Source: Luminiphilus sp. (lineage in GTDB: Bacteria; Pseudomonadota; Gammaproteobacteria; Pseudomonadales; Halieaceae). Taken from it: a stretch of 15,548 nt of DNA. Below the pieces are notes generated by a model. That model searched no databases. It had not been told where the DNA came from and saw only the letters and a program-made list of their open reading frames with translations. Every line of letters begins with the position of its first letter. Positions within the stretch are counted from its first letter, which is position 1. Made by a program: the position numbers and the translations under genes. Shown here in pieces: positions 1-7,193 of this stretch. The stretch spans positions 1 to 15,548 of the forward strand of contig JAHEJH010000101.1 of assembly GCA_024638905.1 (NCBI GenBank), in the 5' to 3' direction.

Positions 1-1271
1 AGGTTTTTGACGAAAAGCGTTACTTTGCTGCGGGGACTAAACCTTGCGTTGTCGATGTCGATGGACTCTCCGTTGGCCTGACCATTTGCGAGGACATTTG
101 GCACCCTGAGCCCGCCGCACAAGCCAAGGTTGCCGGCGCCGAGATTTTGATCAACATCAATGCCTCCCCCTTTCATCGCGGCAAGTCGTCGGAGCGCCTA
201 GAGCGGGTAAAGTCCTGTGCCGCGACGCATGAGCTTCCCATTGTCTATGTCAATCAGGTGGGTGGGCAGGACGAGCTGGTGTTTGACGGCGGATCTTTTG
301 CGATCGATGCGCAAGGAGAGCTTAGCGTCAGCGCGCAAACCTTCATCGAGGCCTTTCCTCTCGTTATGGTTGATCGGTCATCAGACCCGCGGCTGGTCCC
401 GGGTGACATAGTGGCAGAGCGGGAAGATCTCGACGCGATATGGCAGGCCCTGGTGCTGGGTATGCGCGACTATGTGGATAAAAATGGTTTTCCCGGGGTG
501 GTATTGGGTTTGTCCGGAGGCATCGACTCTGCCGTCACACTGGCGGTCGCCGTGGATGCACTGGGTCCCGAGCGGGTAGAGGCGGTCATGATGCCGTTTC
601 GCTATACCGCCAGCATGAGCGTGGAGGACGCGGCGGCCGAAGCCAAGGCGCTTGGCGTGCGCTTTAGTAATTTGTCGATTGAGCCCCTGTATGAGGCCTT
701 CATGACGGCGCTGACGGATGAGTTTGCCGGTTTGCCGGCTAATATCACCGAGGAAAACCTGCAGGCACGTTGTCGGGGCGTTTTGCTCATGTCGATCTCC
801 AACAAGAAAAATCTGCTGGTACTGACCACTGGTAACAAGAGTGAGTTGGCGGTGGGTTATTCCACTCTATACGGAGACATGGCCGGTGGCTTCGATGTCC
901 TCAAGGACTGCCCAAAGATGCTGGTCTACGCGTTGGCGAAACATCGCAATACGCTGGGTGAGTGCATCCCTGAACGGGTGATTACCCGCCCACCCTCGGC
1001 GGAGCTGGCCCCCGACCAAAAAGATGAAGACAGTCTGCCGCCATATGAAGTGCTCGATCAGATCATCGAACTATACGTGGAGCAGGACGCCTCGCGTCAG
1101 GAGATGGTGGCCGCAGGGTTCTCGCCGGAGGATGTTGAGCGTGTCGTGAGGCTTGTAGATCTCAACGAGTACAAGCGCCGGCAGGCGCCCGTGGGTGTCA
1201 GGATCTCGCGGCGCGCGTTTGGTCGTGATCGACGCTATCCCATCACTTGGGCCTGGCGCTCTTCCAGTTAA
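1..1271 (+). CDS. nadE: Glutamine-dependent NAD+ synthetase, 5'-truncated by the window edge
   Basis: This enzyme makes NAD+ from deamido-NAD+, ATP and glutamine, the last step of NAD synthesis in the cytoplasm. The reading frame is open from base 3 and 422 residues are visible; the family usually has about 540, so roughly 120 N-terminal residues lie outside the window. The visible part begins in the nitrilase-type glutaminase domain with VFDEKRYF, and the catalytic cysteine is in TICEDIW (codon 87-89). The synthetase domain carries the PP-loop SGGIDS at 513-530 and later STLYGDMAGGF and KDEDSLPPYE. The C-terminus KRRQAPVGVRISRRAFGRDR is typical. The gene stops at TAA 1269-1271, 18 bases from the end of convergent bamD, with no clear terminator between them. 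The identification is secure; the glutaminase Glu and Lys and the true start cannot be seen. Confidence 0.96.
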   Translation, partial: VFDEKRYFAAGTKPCVVDVDGLSVGLTICEDIWHPEPAAQAKVAGAEILININASPFHRGKSSERLERVKSCAATHELPIVYVNQVGGQDELVFDGGSFAIDAQGELSVSAQTFIEAFPLVMVDRSSDPRLVPGDIVAEREDLDAIWQALVLGMRDYVDKNGFPGVVLGLSGGIDSAVTLAVAVDALGPERVEAVMMPFRYTASMSVEDAAAEAKALGVRFSNLSIEPLYEAFMTALTDEFAGLPANITEENLQARCRGVLLMSISNKKNLLVLTTGNKSELAVGYSTLYGDMAGGFDVLKDCPKMLVYALAKHRNTLGECIPERVITRPPSAELAPDQKDEDSLPPYEVLDQIIELYVEQDASRQEMVAAGFSPEDVERVVRLVDLNEYKRRQAPVGVRISRRAFGRDRRYPITWAWRSSS

Positions 1272-1289
1272 AGCACCCAGGGCTGCGTG

Positions 1290-2204
1290 TCAGGATTTGG
1301 GACGGTAGTTAAACTGGGGCGGCTCGGGCGGATTAAATAACCCCAGCGTCGCTCGATTGATCCATGACCGCTGCAGCCCCTCCATCGTGTAGACGCTGTC
1401 GAAAGTGCAGCCCGACGCCAGATTGGGGTGGTCAGGGTAGTTTTCGCACAGGACATCGATGGAGTCCTCGGCCAAATCGTTCAGACCCAACAGCAAATAG
1501 GCTTGGGCCATGATGGCGAGCCCATCGGCCACGCTGGGCGTCTGTTGCATATGCTCGACCACATACTTGCCGCGATTTAAAGCCGCCATGTAAGCGCCGC
1601 GGCGGAAATAATAGTTGGCCACGTGAATTTCGTGACGGGCAAGCATGTTGCGCATGTGCACCATTCGCTGGCGGGCATCGGGAGCGTAAGCGCTGTCCGG
1701 ATAGCGGGCCAGTAACTGAGAGAACTCGGCAAAGGCAATCTGGATATGGCTGACATCACGCTTGGTGTCGTCCGAAGGAATAAAGCGTGAGAAAAATCCG
1801 GGTTCGATGTCGTAGGCCGCGAGGCCCTTCATGTAGAAGGCGTAGTCGACGCTTGGGTGTCGGGGGTGAAGCCGAATGAATCGGTCGGCGGCTTCGGTGG
1901 CCGCTTCGAACTCATAGGCGCCATAGTGGGCATACACCAGCTCTAATTGCGCTTGCTCGGCATAGCGCCCGAACGGATACCGGCTCTCAAGCATCTGCAG
2001 GCTACGTACCGCGAGGCTGAAGTTTTCATTCTTCAGGTGCCTTTGCGCTTCCCGGTATAGCTGCTGCTCTCCGGAGTCGGCGATCAGATCGTCGTCATCG
2101 CCACCAAACCAGGAGCAACCCGAGGAAACAAGCAATACGCTGAGCAGTAAGCTGCGAGTTAACAATGTGCGGAAGGCCAAGAGCAGTCGTCCACCGTGGT
2201 ACAT
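1290..2204 (-). CDS. bamD: Outer membrane protein assembly factor BamD (lipoprotein)
   Basis: BamD is the essential TPR lipoprotein of the BAM complex, which folds beta-barrel proteins into the outer membrane. From the ATG at 2204 the product has 304 residues: a basic then hydrophobic signal peptide, a lipobox-like VSSGC with the lipidated Cys at residue 30, an acidic linker (GGDDDD), then TPR helices. Hallmarks shared with E. coli BamD include ESRYPFGRYAEQAQLELVYA and DRFIRLHPRHPSVDYAFYMKGL. The protein is longer than E. coli BamD (245 residues), with a C-terminal tail ending NPPEPPQFNYRPKS. The ATG at 2204 has no good ribosome site; a TTG at 2180 preceded by GGTGGA would give a more compact 21-residue signal peptide and is a real alternative. 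It is divergent from rluD, and the promoters of both must lie in or across the short gap. Confidence 0.93.
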   Translation of the reverse strand: MYHGGRLLLAFRTLLTRSLLLSVLLVSSGCSWFGGDDDDLIADSGEQQLYREAQRHLKNENFSLAVRSLQMLESRYPFGRYAEQAQLELVYAHYGAYEFEAATEAADRFIRLHPRHPSVDYAFYMKGLAAYDIEPGFFSRFIPSDDTKRDVSHIQIAFAEFSQLLARYPDSAYAPDARQRMVHMRNMLARHEIHVANYYFRRGAYMAALNRGKYVVEHMQQTPSVADGLAIMAQAYLLLGLNDLAEDSIDVLCENYPDHPNLASGCTFDSVYTMEGLQRSWINRATLGLFNPPEPPQFNYRPKS

Positions 2205-2248
2205 TCTGGGCCAGTAGTGTAAACGCAACTGTGCGGGAGTCACAGCGC

Positions 2249-3217
2249 TTGGAAGAGGAAGTTTTAGCGGCCGAAGAGCCGCTATCTGCAAAGGTGCCCC
2301 CGGCCCTGCATGGCCAGCGCCTCGATGCGGTGGCGGCGGCGCTGTTCACCGATTTTTCGCGCAGCCGGCTGGCCGAATGGATCAAGGTGGGGCGTCTGCA
2401 ACGGAACCAATGTGCCGCTAAACCCCGTGACAAGGTCGCGGTAGACGACCTGCTGTCATTGACGCCCGAGGCCGAAGACAGGGTGGAGTGGGTCCCCGAG
2501 AAGCTCCCTCTGAATATCCTGCACGAAGATGAACATGTGATTGTACTGAACAAGCCCGCGGGGCTTGTGGTGCACCCGGCCGCTGGCCATCACAGTGGCA
2601 CCCTCGTCAACGGCCTGCTGGCGCATGCACCAGAAATGGCGGCACTGCCCCGGGGCGGCATTGTGCATCGTCTGGATAAAGACACCTCGGGGATCATGCT
2701 CGCGGCTCGATCACCTTTGGCACATAAGTCTTTGGTGGCGCAGTTGGCGGATCGATCGGTCAGTCGTCTCTACAGTGCGGTCTGCCGCGGCACGTTTTCA
2801 GGTGGCGGCACAATCGATGAACCTATTGGGCGCCACCCGACCTCCCGAACCAAAATGGCGGTGGTGTCCGACGGTAAGCCCGCCGTGACTCACTACCGGA
2901 TCGCAAGGCATTTTGGGGCCCATACCCTCCTCGATGTTAGTCTTGAATCGGGTCGCACGCATCAGATCAGAGTGCATCTGTCGGCGCGTAAGCATCCACT
3001 AGTGGGAGATCCCGTTTATGGTGGGCGCGCGACACGCCCCGCGGGCGCCAGTGAGCAGTTGTTGTCGACGTTGGCTGCTTTTTCCCGACAGGCTTTGCAT
3101 GCCCGCGAGCTGACCTTTGCCCACCCAAGATCTTCTAAGTCGATGCACTTCTCTGCCCCCATCCCCGCGGATCTGGCGGACCTTATCCAGTGCCTGTCGG
3201 AGGAGGATCCGCCTTAA
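2249..3217 (+). CDS. rluD: 23S rRNA pseudouridine synthase RluD
   Basis: RluD converts uridines of 23S rRNA helix 69 (1911, 1915 and 1917 in E. coli numbering) to pseudouridine, which supports ribosome assembly and function. An N-terminal S4 RNA-binding domain (GQRLD, SRSRLAEWI, residues about 20-80) precedes the RluA-family catalytic domain. The active-site motif HRLDKDTSG has its catalytic Asp at about residue 143 (codon 2675-2677). Also seen are NKPAGLVVHP, GRHPTSRTKMAV, GRTHQIRVH and HPLVGDPVYGG, all close to E. coli RluD (326 residues; 322 here). I chose the TTG at 2249 because GGGAG lies 8 bases upstream; the GTG at 2231 would add six residues and is the main alternative. Its TAA overlaps the pgeF start (TAATG), so the two are probably translationally coupled. 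Confidence 0.93.
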   Translation: MEEEVLAAEEPLSAKVPPALHGQRLDAVAAALFTDFSRSRLAEWIKVGRLQRNQCAAKPRDKVAVDDLLSLTPEAEDRVEWVPEKLPLNILHEDEHVIVLNKPAGLVVHPAAGHHSGTLVNGLLAHAPEMAALPRGGIVHRLDKDTSGIMLAARSPLAHKSLVAQLADRSVSRLYSAVCRGTFSGGGTIDEPIGRHPTSRTKMAVVSDGKPAVTHYRIARHFGAHTLLDVSLESGRTHQIRVHLSARKHPLVGDPVYGGRATRPAGASEQLLSTLAAFSRQALHARELTFAHPRSSKSMHFSAPIPADLADLIQCLSEEDPP

Positions 3218-3954
3218 TGGCATCGCTTCCACTTTGGGCACCCGACCCAGCGCTCGACGGTGTTGAGATCCGCGTGAGTACCCGCGAGGGAGGGGTAAGC
3301 CAACCCCCATACAACAGCTTGAATTTGGCTGACCACGTTGGCGATCAGGCCGAAAGTGTCGCCGAGAATCGCCGCCTGCTGGCCGACGTGCTGCCGGGCG
3401 ATGCTGTCTGTTGGCTGAATCAAGTACACGGCGTCAGGACGGTGAAAGCTACAGAGGGCGTGGTACCCGAGGCGGATGCGCACTGGACCGATGCGCGCAA
3501 CCGGCCGCTGGCTGTGTTGACGGCGGACTGTTTGCCCGTGGCGCTCGTGGCGGGGGATGCGACTTGCGTGGGCATTGCCCATGCGGGATGGCGGGGTCTG
3601 GCCGCGGGGGTATTGGAGTCACTGCTCTCTGCAATGCCAGCCGAGCCTGCATCGATGACCGCTTGGTTGGGTCCCGCAATCAGTGCAGCGGCCTATGAGG
3701 TCGGCCCCGAGGTGAAAACAACATTTGAGCAGCAGTGTGGTGAGGCGGGCGGCGAGTGCTTTCAACCCTCTAATCGCCACGGCCACTGGATGGCGGATCT
3801 GACGGCGCTGGCACGCCTTAGGCTAAACCGGGCGGGCGTGTCCACCATCGCCGGCGGGGATCGATGCACTTACGGCGAGCCAGAGCACTATTTTTCGCAT
3901 CGCCGCGAGGGACCCGCCACGGGACGCATGGCGACGCTGGTTTGGTTGAGCTGA
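3217..3954 (+). CDS. pgeF: Peptidoglycan editing factor PgeF (YfiH/laccase-domain family)
   Basis: This is a multicopper-oxidase-like fold (YfiH/LACC1/DUF152) cytoplasmic protein. In E. coli it is reported to keep non-canonical residues such as L-Ser out of peptidoglycan stems; relatives have purine nucleoside phosphorylase and adenosine deaminase activity. The metal-binding residues are present and in register: H71 in NQVHG, C105 in TADCLPV and H122 in GIAHAGWRG. The terminal signatures GPAISAAAYEVG and FSHRREGPATGRMA are also there. At 245 residues it matches E. coli YfiH (243). ATG 3217 shares its first base with the last base of the rluD stop, and AGGAGGA lies about 10 bases upstream inside rluD, so translation should be coupled. 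rluD-pgeF-clpB is a familiar gammaproteobacterial order. The family call is certain; the exact substrate in this organism is inferred. Confidence 0.93.
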   Translation: MASLPLWAPDPALDGVEIRVSTREGGVSQPPYNSLNLADHVGDQAESVAENRRLLADVLPGDAVCWLNQVHGVRTVKATEGVVPEADAHWTDARNRPLAVLTADCLPVALVAGDATCVGIAHAGWRGLAAGVLESLLSAMPAEPASMTAWLGPAISAAAYEVGPEVKTTFEQQCGEAGGECFQPSNRHGHWMADLTALARLRLNRAGVSTIAGGDRCTYGEPEHYFSHRREGPATGRMATLVWLS

Positions 3955-3967
3955 AGCTCGAGCTTCA
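3952..3967. other. Perfect 16-bp palindrome over the pgeF stop codon
   Basis: TGAAGCTCGAGCTTCA is fully self-complementary and contains the pgeF TGA (3952-3954). As RNA it could form a short hairpin with a TCGA loop. No T-run follows (ATAATTCC), so it is not a standard intrinsic terminator. It could be a weak 3'-end structure of the rluD-pgeF message or a protein-binding dyad; no function is shown. Confidence 0.4.
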
Positions 3968-3977
3968 TAATTCCACA

Positions 3978-4005
3978 CTTGAAAAAGGGTTTTAGGCCCC
4001 CATAT
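3978..4005 (+). promoter_or_regulatory. Heat-shock (sigma-32/RpoH) promoter of clpB
   Basis: CTTGAAA at 3978-3984 and CCCCATAT at 3998-4005 are separated by 13 bases. Both boxes match the E. coli sigma-32 consensus (CTTGAAA and CCCCATnT) and the spacing is in its accepted range. Transcription would begin near 4012, leaving a 5' UTR of about 40 bases before the clpB ATG. clpB is a classic sigma-32 regulon member, so position and target agree. The promoter was read by eye and not tested. Confidence 0.85.
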
Positions 4006-4021
4006 TTCTCTCAGACAAAGC

Positions 4022-4041
4022 TGACCCGCAAAGCGGGGTCA
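4022..4041 (+). promoter_or_regulatory. 5'-UTR hairpin directly before the clpB ribosome site
   Basis: TGACCCGC (4022-4029), loop AAA and GCGGGGTCA (4033-4041) form an 8-bp stem with one bulged G. The stem ends where the strong Shine-Dalgarno AAGGAGAG (4041-4048) begins, so it stacks next to the ribosome site but does not bury it. It could stabilise the heat-shock mRNA or affect ribosome access. It does not look like a classical ROSE or fourU thermometer. Confidence 0.45.
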
Positions 4042-4052
4042 AGGAGAGAGCT

Positions 4053-6668
4053 ATGCGCATGGACAAGCTGACACATTCGTTACAGGCGGCCTTAGGTGAG
4101 GCACAGTCCCTCGCGATTGGCCGAGATCACCCTTTTATCGAACCACTTCACCTACTGAAAGCCATGATGGACCCCGCGGGCTCTGGCACGCGTGCCCTGC
4201 TGTTGGCAGCGGGCGCCACGGTGGAGCCCCTGCAGGCCTCGGTGGATAACGCACTGGGTGCGATGGCGACGGTTTCGGGCAATGAAGACGTTCACGTCAG
4301 TCAGGAAACACAGCGGTTGCTGAATAGGGCAGACAAGTTGTCTCAACAGGCCGGCGACACCTACCTGTCGACCGATGCCGTATTGCTGGCAATGCTGGAG
4401 TCAAAGTCGACGGCGTCGTTATTGAGTGAGGCCGGTGTGACCGCTCAAACGCTTCGAAAGGCTATCGAATCGGCACGTGGTGGTGAGGCGGTGCAGTCGG
4501 CAGAGTCGGAAGAGACGCGCCAAGCGCTCGAAAAATATACGGTCGATCTAACCGAGCGTGCCGCAGCCGGTGAGCTGGACCCTGTGATTGGTCGAGATGA
4601 CGAGATTCGCCGAACGATTCAGGTATTGCAGCGACGGACCAAAAATAATCCCGTGCTGATTGGCGAGCCGGGCGTGGGCAAGACCGCTATCGTTGAAGGG
4701 TTGGCCCAGCGCGTGGTCAATGGGGAGGTGCCAGAGGGCCTCAAGGACAAGCGCATTCTGGCGTTGGATCTGGGAGCCCTGTTGGCCGGTGCCAAGTTCC
4801 GCGGTGATTTTGAGGAGCGGCTCAAGGCCGTACTCAAGGCGCTGTCAAAGGAAGAGGGACGCATCATCCTGTTCGTGGACGAGCTGCACACTATGGTCGG
4901 GGCGGGCAAGGCCGAGGGATCAATGGATGCGGGCAATATGCTCAAACCCGCGCTGGCGCGCGGTGAGCTGCACTGTGTCGGTGCCACCACCTTGAACGAA
5001 TATCGCCAGTATGTGGAAAAAGATGCTGCGCTGGAGCGACGCTTCCAGAAAGTGCTGGTGGACGAGCCCAGCGAGGAGGACACCATCGCTATTCTGCGCG
5101 GCCTCAAGGAGCGCTACGAGGTGCACCACAGTGTTGATATTACCGATAGCGCCATTATCGCTGCGGCAAAGCTTAGCCAGCGCTACATCACGGATAGGCA
5201 GCTGCCTGACAAAGCCATCGACTTGATCGATGAGGCTGGTAGTCGGATCAGAATGGAAATTGATTCCAAGCCCGAGGCCATGGACCGTCTCGAGCGCCGC
5301 CTGATTCAGCTGAAGATTGAGCGCGAGGCGGTGAAAAAGGAAGAGTCTGCGGCGGCGGAAAAAGAGATGGTTCAGCTCGACGAGCAGATCGCGGGGATCG
5401 AGCGCGAGTACGCGGACCTTGAGGAGGTCTGGCTAGCTGAAAAAGCGGCGGTGCAGGGCGCGACACAGATTAAAAGTGACATCGAGCGAGCCAAGCTGGA
5501 TTTAGAGGTTGCGGGGCGGGCAGGTGATCTGACCAGAATGTCGGAAATACAGCATGGCTTGCTGCCTGACCTTGAGCGGCGATTGCAGGCGGCTTCTGCG
5601 GAGGACTCGCCTGAGCCTACTCTGCTGCGTTCCCGTGTGACAGAAGAAGAGATCGCCGAAGTGGTGTCAAAGTGGACCGGTATTCCAATTTCCAAGATGT
5701 TGGAAGGCGACCGTGAGAAGTTACTGCGCATGGAAGAGACGCTGCATCAGCGTGTCGTGGGGCAAGATGAAGCCGTTGTGGCGGTCTCCAATGCGGTGCG
5801 GCGCGCCCGAGCCGGGCTGGCAGATCCACAGCGGCCCAATGGCTCGTTTCTATTCTTGGGTCCAACCGGTGTGGGCAAAACTGAACTATGTAAGGCGCTG
5901 GCAGACTATTTGTTCGACAGCGAACAGGCGATGGTCCGTATCGATATGTCCGAGTTCATGGAGCAGCACTCTGTGGCGCGGCTGATTGGCGCGCCTCCCG
6001 GCTACGTGGGTTACGAGGAGGGTGGGTATCTCACCGAGGCGGTGCGTCGCAGACCCTACTCATTACTGCTTCTCGATGAAGTCGAAAAGGCCCACCCCGA
6101 TGTCTTCAACATTTTGCTGCAGGTTTTGGAAGACGGGCGATTGACCGACGGTCAGGGTAGAACGGTGGATTTCCGCAACACGGTGGTTGTGATGACGTCG
6201 AACCTCGGCGCAGTGCATATTCGGGAAGCCCTGGAGGAAAACGATGCCACAACGGATAGAGGCGCGCTGAAAGCCACCATTCAGGCCAAAGTGATGGCGG
6301 ATGTGGCGACCCACTTCAGGCCTGAGTTCCTCAACCGAATCGATGAATCGGTGGTGTTTCACGCGCTCGGGCAGTCGCACATCGCCAACATTGCAGCGTT
6401 GCAGTTGGAGGCGGTGAGCGCGCGGCTGGCAGATCGCTCGCTGACACTGTCGGTGAGTGATGAAGTGATGGCGCATCTGGCCGATCAGGGCTTTGACCCT
6501 GTTTACGGCGCCCGCCCGCTGAAGCGCGCCATTCAAAGATTGATTGAAAATCCGCTGGCTGAGGCGTTGCTGGCGGGTGATTTCATTCATGGAGACACGA
6601 TTGAGGTGACCCTGTCGGGGAGTGAGTTGCGATTCGTGAAAGCCCCCCCCCTGATAGACGCTGCGTGA
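4053..6668 (+). CDS. clpB: ATP-dependent protein disaggregase ClpB (Hsp100)
   Basis: ClpB is a hexameric AAA+ chaperone that pulls proteins out of aggregates together with DnaK. The 871 residues (E. coli 857) show every domain: N-domain (1 to about 145), AAA1 with Walker A GEPGVGKT (204-211), pore loop KFRG and Walker B VDELHTM, a charged coiled-coil M-domain (about 405-525), and AAA2 with Walker A GPTGVGKT (603-610), pore loop GYVGYEEGG and Walker B LLLLDEVEKAHPDVF. The start MRMDKLTHSL aligns with E. coli MRLDRLT, and AAGGAGAG lies 4 bases before the ATG. A sigma-32 promoter and a hairpin precede it. A GTG at codon 147 (4491) sits in the same GGE-x-V context as the internal start of the short E. 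coli ClpB form. A C9 run lies nine codons before the stop. No ClpS/P-binding IGF/IGL loop was seen. Confidence 0.98.
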   Translation: MRMDKLTHSLQAALGEAQSLAIGRDHPFIEPLHLLKAMMDPAGSGTRALLLAAGATVEPLQASVDNALGAMATVSGNEDVHVSQETQRLLNRADKLSQQAGDTYLSTDAVLLAMLESKSTASLLSEAGVTAQTLRKAIESARGGEAVQSAESEETRQALEKYTVDLTERAAAGELDPVIGRDDEIRRTIQVLQRRTKNNPVLIGEPGVGKTAIVEGLAQRVVNGEVPEGLKDKRILALDLGALLAGAKFRGDFEERLKAVLKALSKEEGRIILFVDELHTMVGAGKAEGSMDAGNMLKPALARGELHCVGATTLNEYRQYVEKDAALERRFQKVLVDEPSEEDTIAILRGLKERYEVHHSVDITDSAIIAAAKLSQRYITDRQLPDKAIDLIDEAGSRIRMEIDSKPEAMDRLERRLIQLKIEREAVKKEESAAAEKEMVQLDEQIAGIEREYADLEEVWLAEKAAVQGATQIKSDIERAKLDLEVAGRAGDLTRMSEIQHGLLPDLERRLQAASAEDSPEPTLLRSRVTEEEIAEVVSKWTGIPISKMLEGDREKLLRMEETLHQRVVGQDEAVVAVSNAVRRARAGLADPQRPNGSFLFLGPTGVGKTELCKALADYLFDSEQAMVRIDMSEFMEQHSVARLIGAPPGYVGYEEGGYLTEAVRRRPYSLLLLDEVEKAHPDVFNILLQVLEDGRLTDGQGRTVDFRNTVVVMTSNLGAVHIREALEENDATTDRGALKATIQAKVMADVATHFRPEFLNRIDESVVFHALGQSHIANIAALQLEAVSARLADRSLTLSVSDEVMAHLADQGFDPVYGARPLKRAIQRLIENPLAEALLAGDFIHGDTIEVTLSGSELRFVKAPPLIDAA
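4491..4493 (+). other. Possible internal GTG start for a short ClpB isoform
   Basis: Val147 of ClpB is encoded by GTG within GGEAV, at the linker between the N-domain and AAA1. E. coli makes a short ClpB lacking the N-domain from an internal GTG at codon 149 in a matching context (GGESV). The purine-rich stretch upstream (GTGGTGAGG) is a poor, closely spaced ribosome site, so use of this start is inferred from homology. Confidence 0.4.
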
Positions 6669-6693
6669 CGCTGTAAGTCGTCTGCACTTGTCG

Positions 6694-6721
6694 CAGATCA
6701 TCGGTTCAGGCCAATGATCTG
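6694..6721 (+). terminator. Hairpin downstream of clpB (weak terminator or 3' stabiliser)
   Basis: CAGATCAT (6694-6701) pairs perfectly with ATGATCTG (6714-6721) around a 12-base loop, 25 bases after the clpB stop. There is no T-run behind it, so it is not a canonical intrinsic terminator. It could be an mRNA 3'-end structure. The rest of the gap to 6782 shows nothing convincing apart from AAGGTGG at 6764-6770 before the next gene. Confidence 0.4.
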
Positions 6722-6782
6722 TGCTCAAGATGCCCCTCATCAGACGATGGCCTTCCGGCAGTGAAGGTGGGCAACGTAAGTC

Positions 6783-7187
6783 GTGAGACCGAGCTCTGAA
6801 GCGCGCACAGGGTTTACCCTGATTGAGTTGATGCTTGTATTAACTATGGTGAGCCTGCTGCTCGTCATGGCGGTCCCGTCATGGCGCCACGTGCAAACCG
6901 AAGCAGTCATCAATGGAGCACAGCTCACCCTCGATCGCTTGGTGATTCGTCAGCTCAGGTTCTTTCAACAGCACCAGCGGTATGCCGAGGCCAGTGAGCT
7001 GCCGCTCCTGCAGGCACTCGCTCCAGAGGTCGCTGCTCAGTACCGGTTGACAGTGGTGACTCAAGGCAGTGCCGCGTACCGACTTGAACTGTTGCCCCTT
7101 GACTCGATGACGTTCCCCGCGCTGAGTCTTGATCACACTGGCCGCCGCAGTCGCACTGACGTTGTGTCTGATGCCTGGGTTGATTAG
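6783..7187 (+). CDS. PilE-like minor type IV pilin / pseudopilin
   Basis: The 134-residue product has a textbook class III (prepilin) signal: a 10-residue leader MRPSSEARTG, cleavage after Gly, then FTLIELMLVLTMVSLLLVMAVPSW with Glu at mature position 5. The following FFQQHQRYAEASELPLLQ resembles PilE-type minor pilins, whose helix is followed by a similar aromatic and Tyr-Ala pattern. It would be processed by PilD at the inner membrane and join a pilus or pseudopilus. The start is GTG; AAGGTGG lies 12 bases upstream, a rather long spacing, but no other start gives a leader. The usual C-terminal disulfide Cys pair of PilE is absent. It heads a run of four small pilin genes. A FimT/FimU/GspH-like role cannot be excluded. 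Confidence 0.82.
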   Translation: MRPSSEARTGFTLIELMLVLTMVSLLLVMAVPSWRHVQTEAVINGAQLTLDRLVIRQLRFFQQHQRYAEASELPLLQALAPEVAAQYRLTVVTQGSAAYRLELLPLDSMTFPALSLDHTGRRSRTDVVSDAWVD

Positions 7188-7193
7188 CAATTC

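Noticed and set aside
1272..1289. Terminator between convergent nadE and bamD
   Set aside because: The 18-base gap has no stem with a T-run.
6063..6740. 225-codon open frame antisense to the 3' end of clpB
   Set aside because: It lies opposite the highly conserved AAA2 domain, its protein resembles no family I know, and it has no promoter or ribosome site. It is a by-product of ClpB codon bias.
6673..6784. Nine-base direct repeat GTAAGTCGT at 6673-6681 and 6776-6784
   Set aside because: Two short copies could arise by chance. There are no terminal inverted repeats or mobile genes between them.
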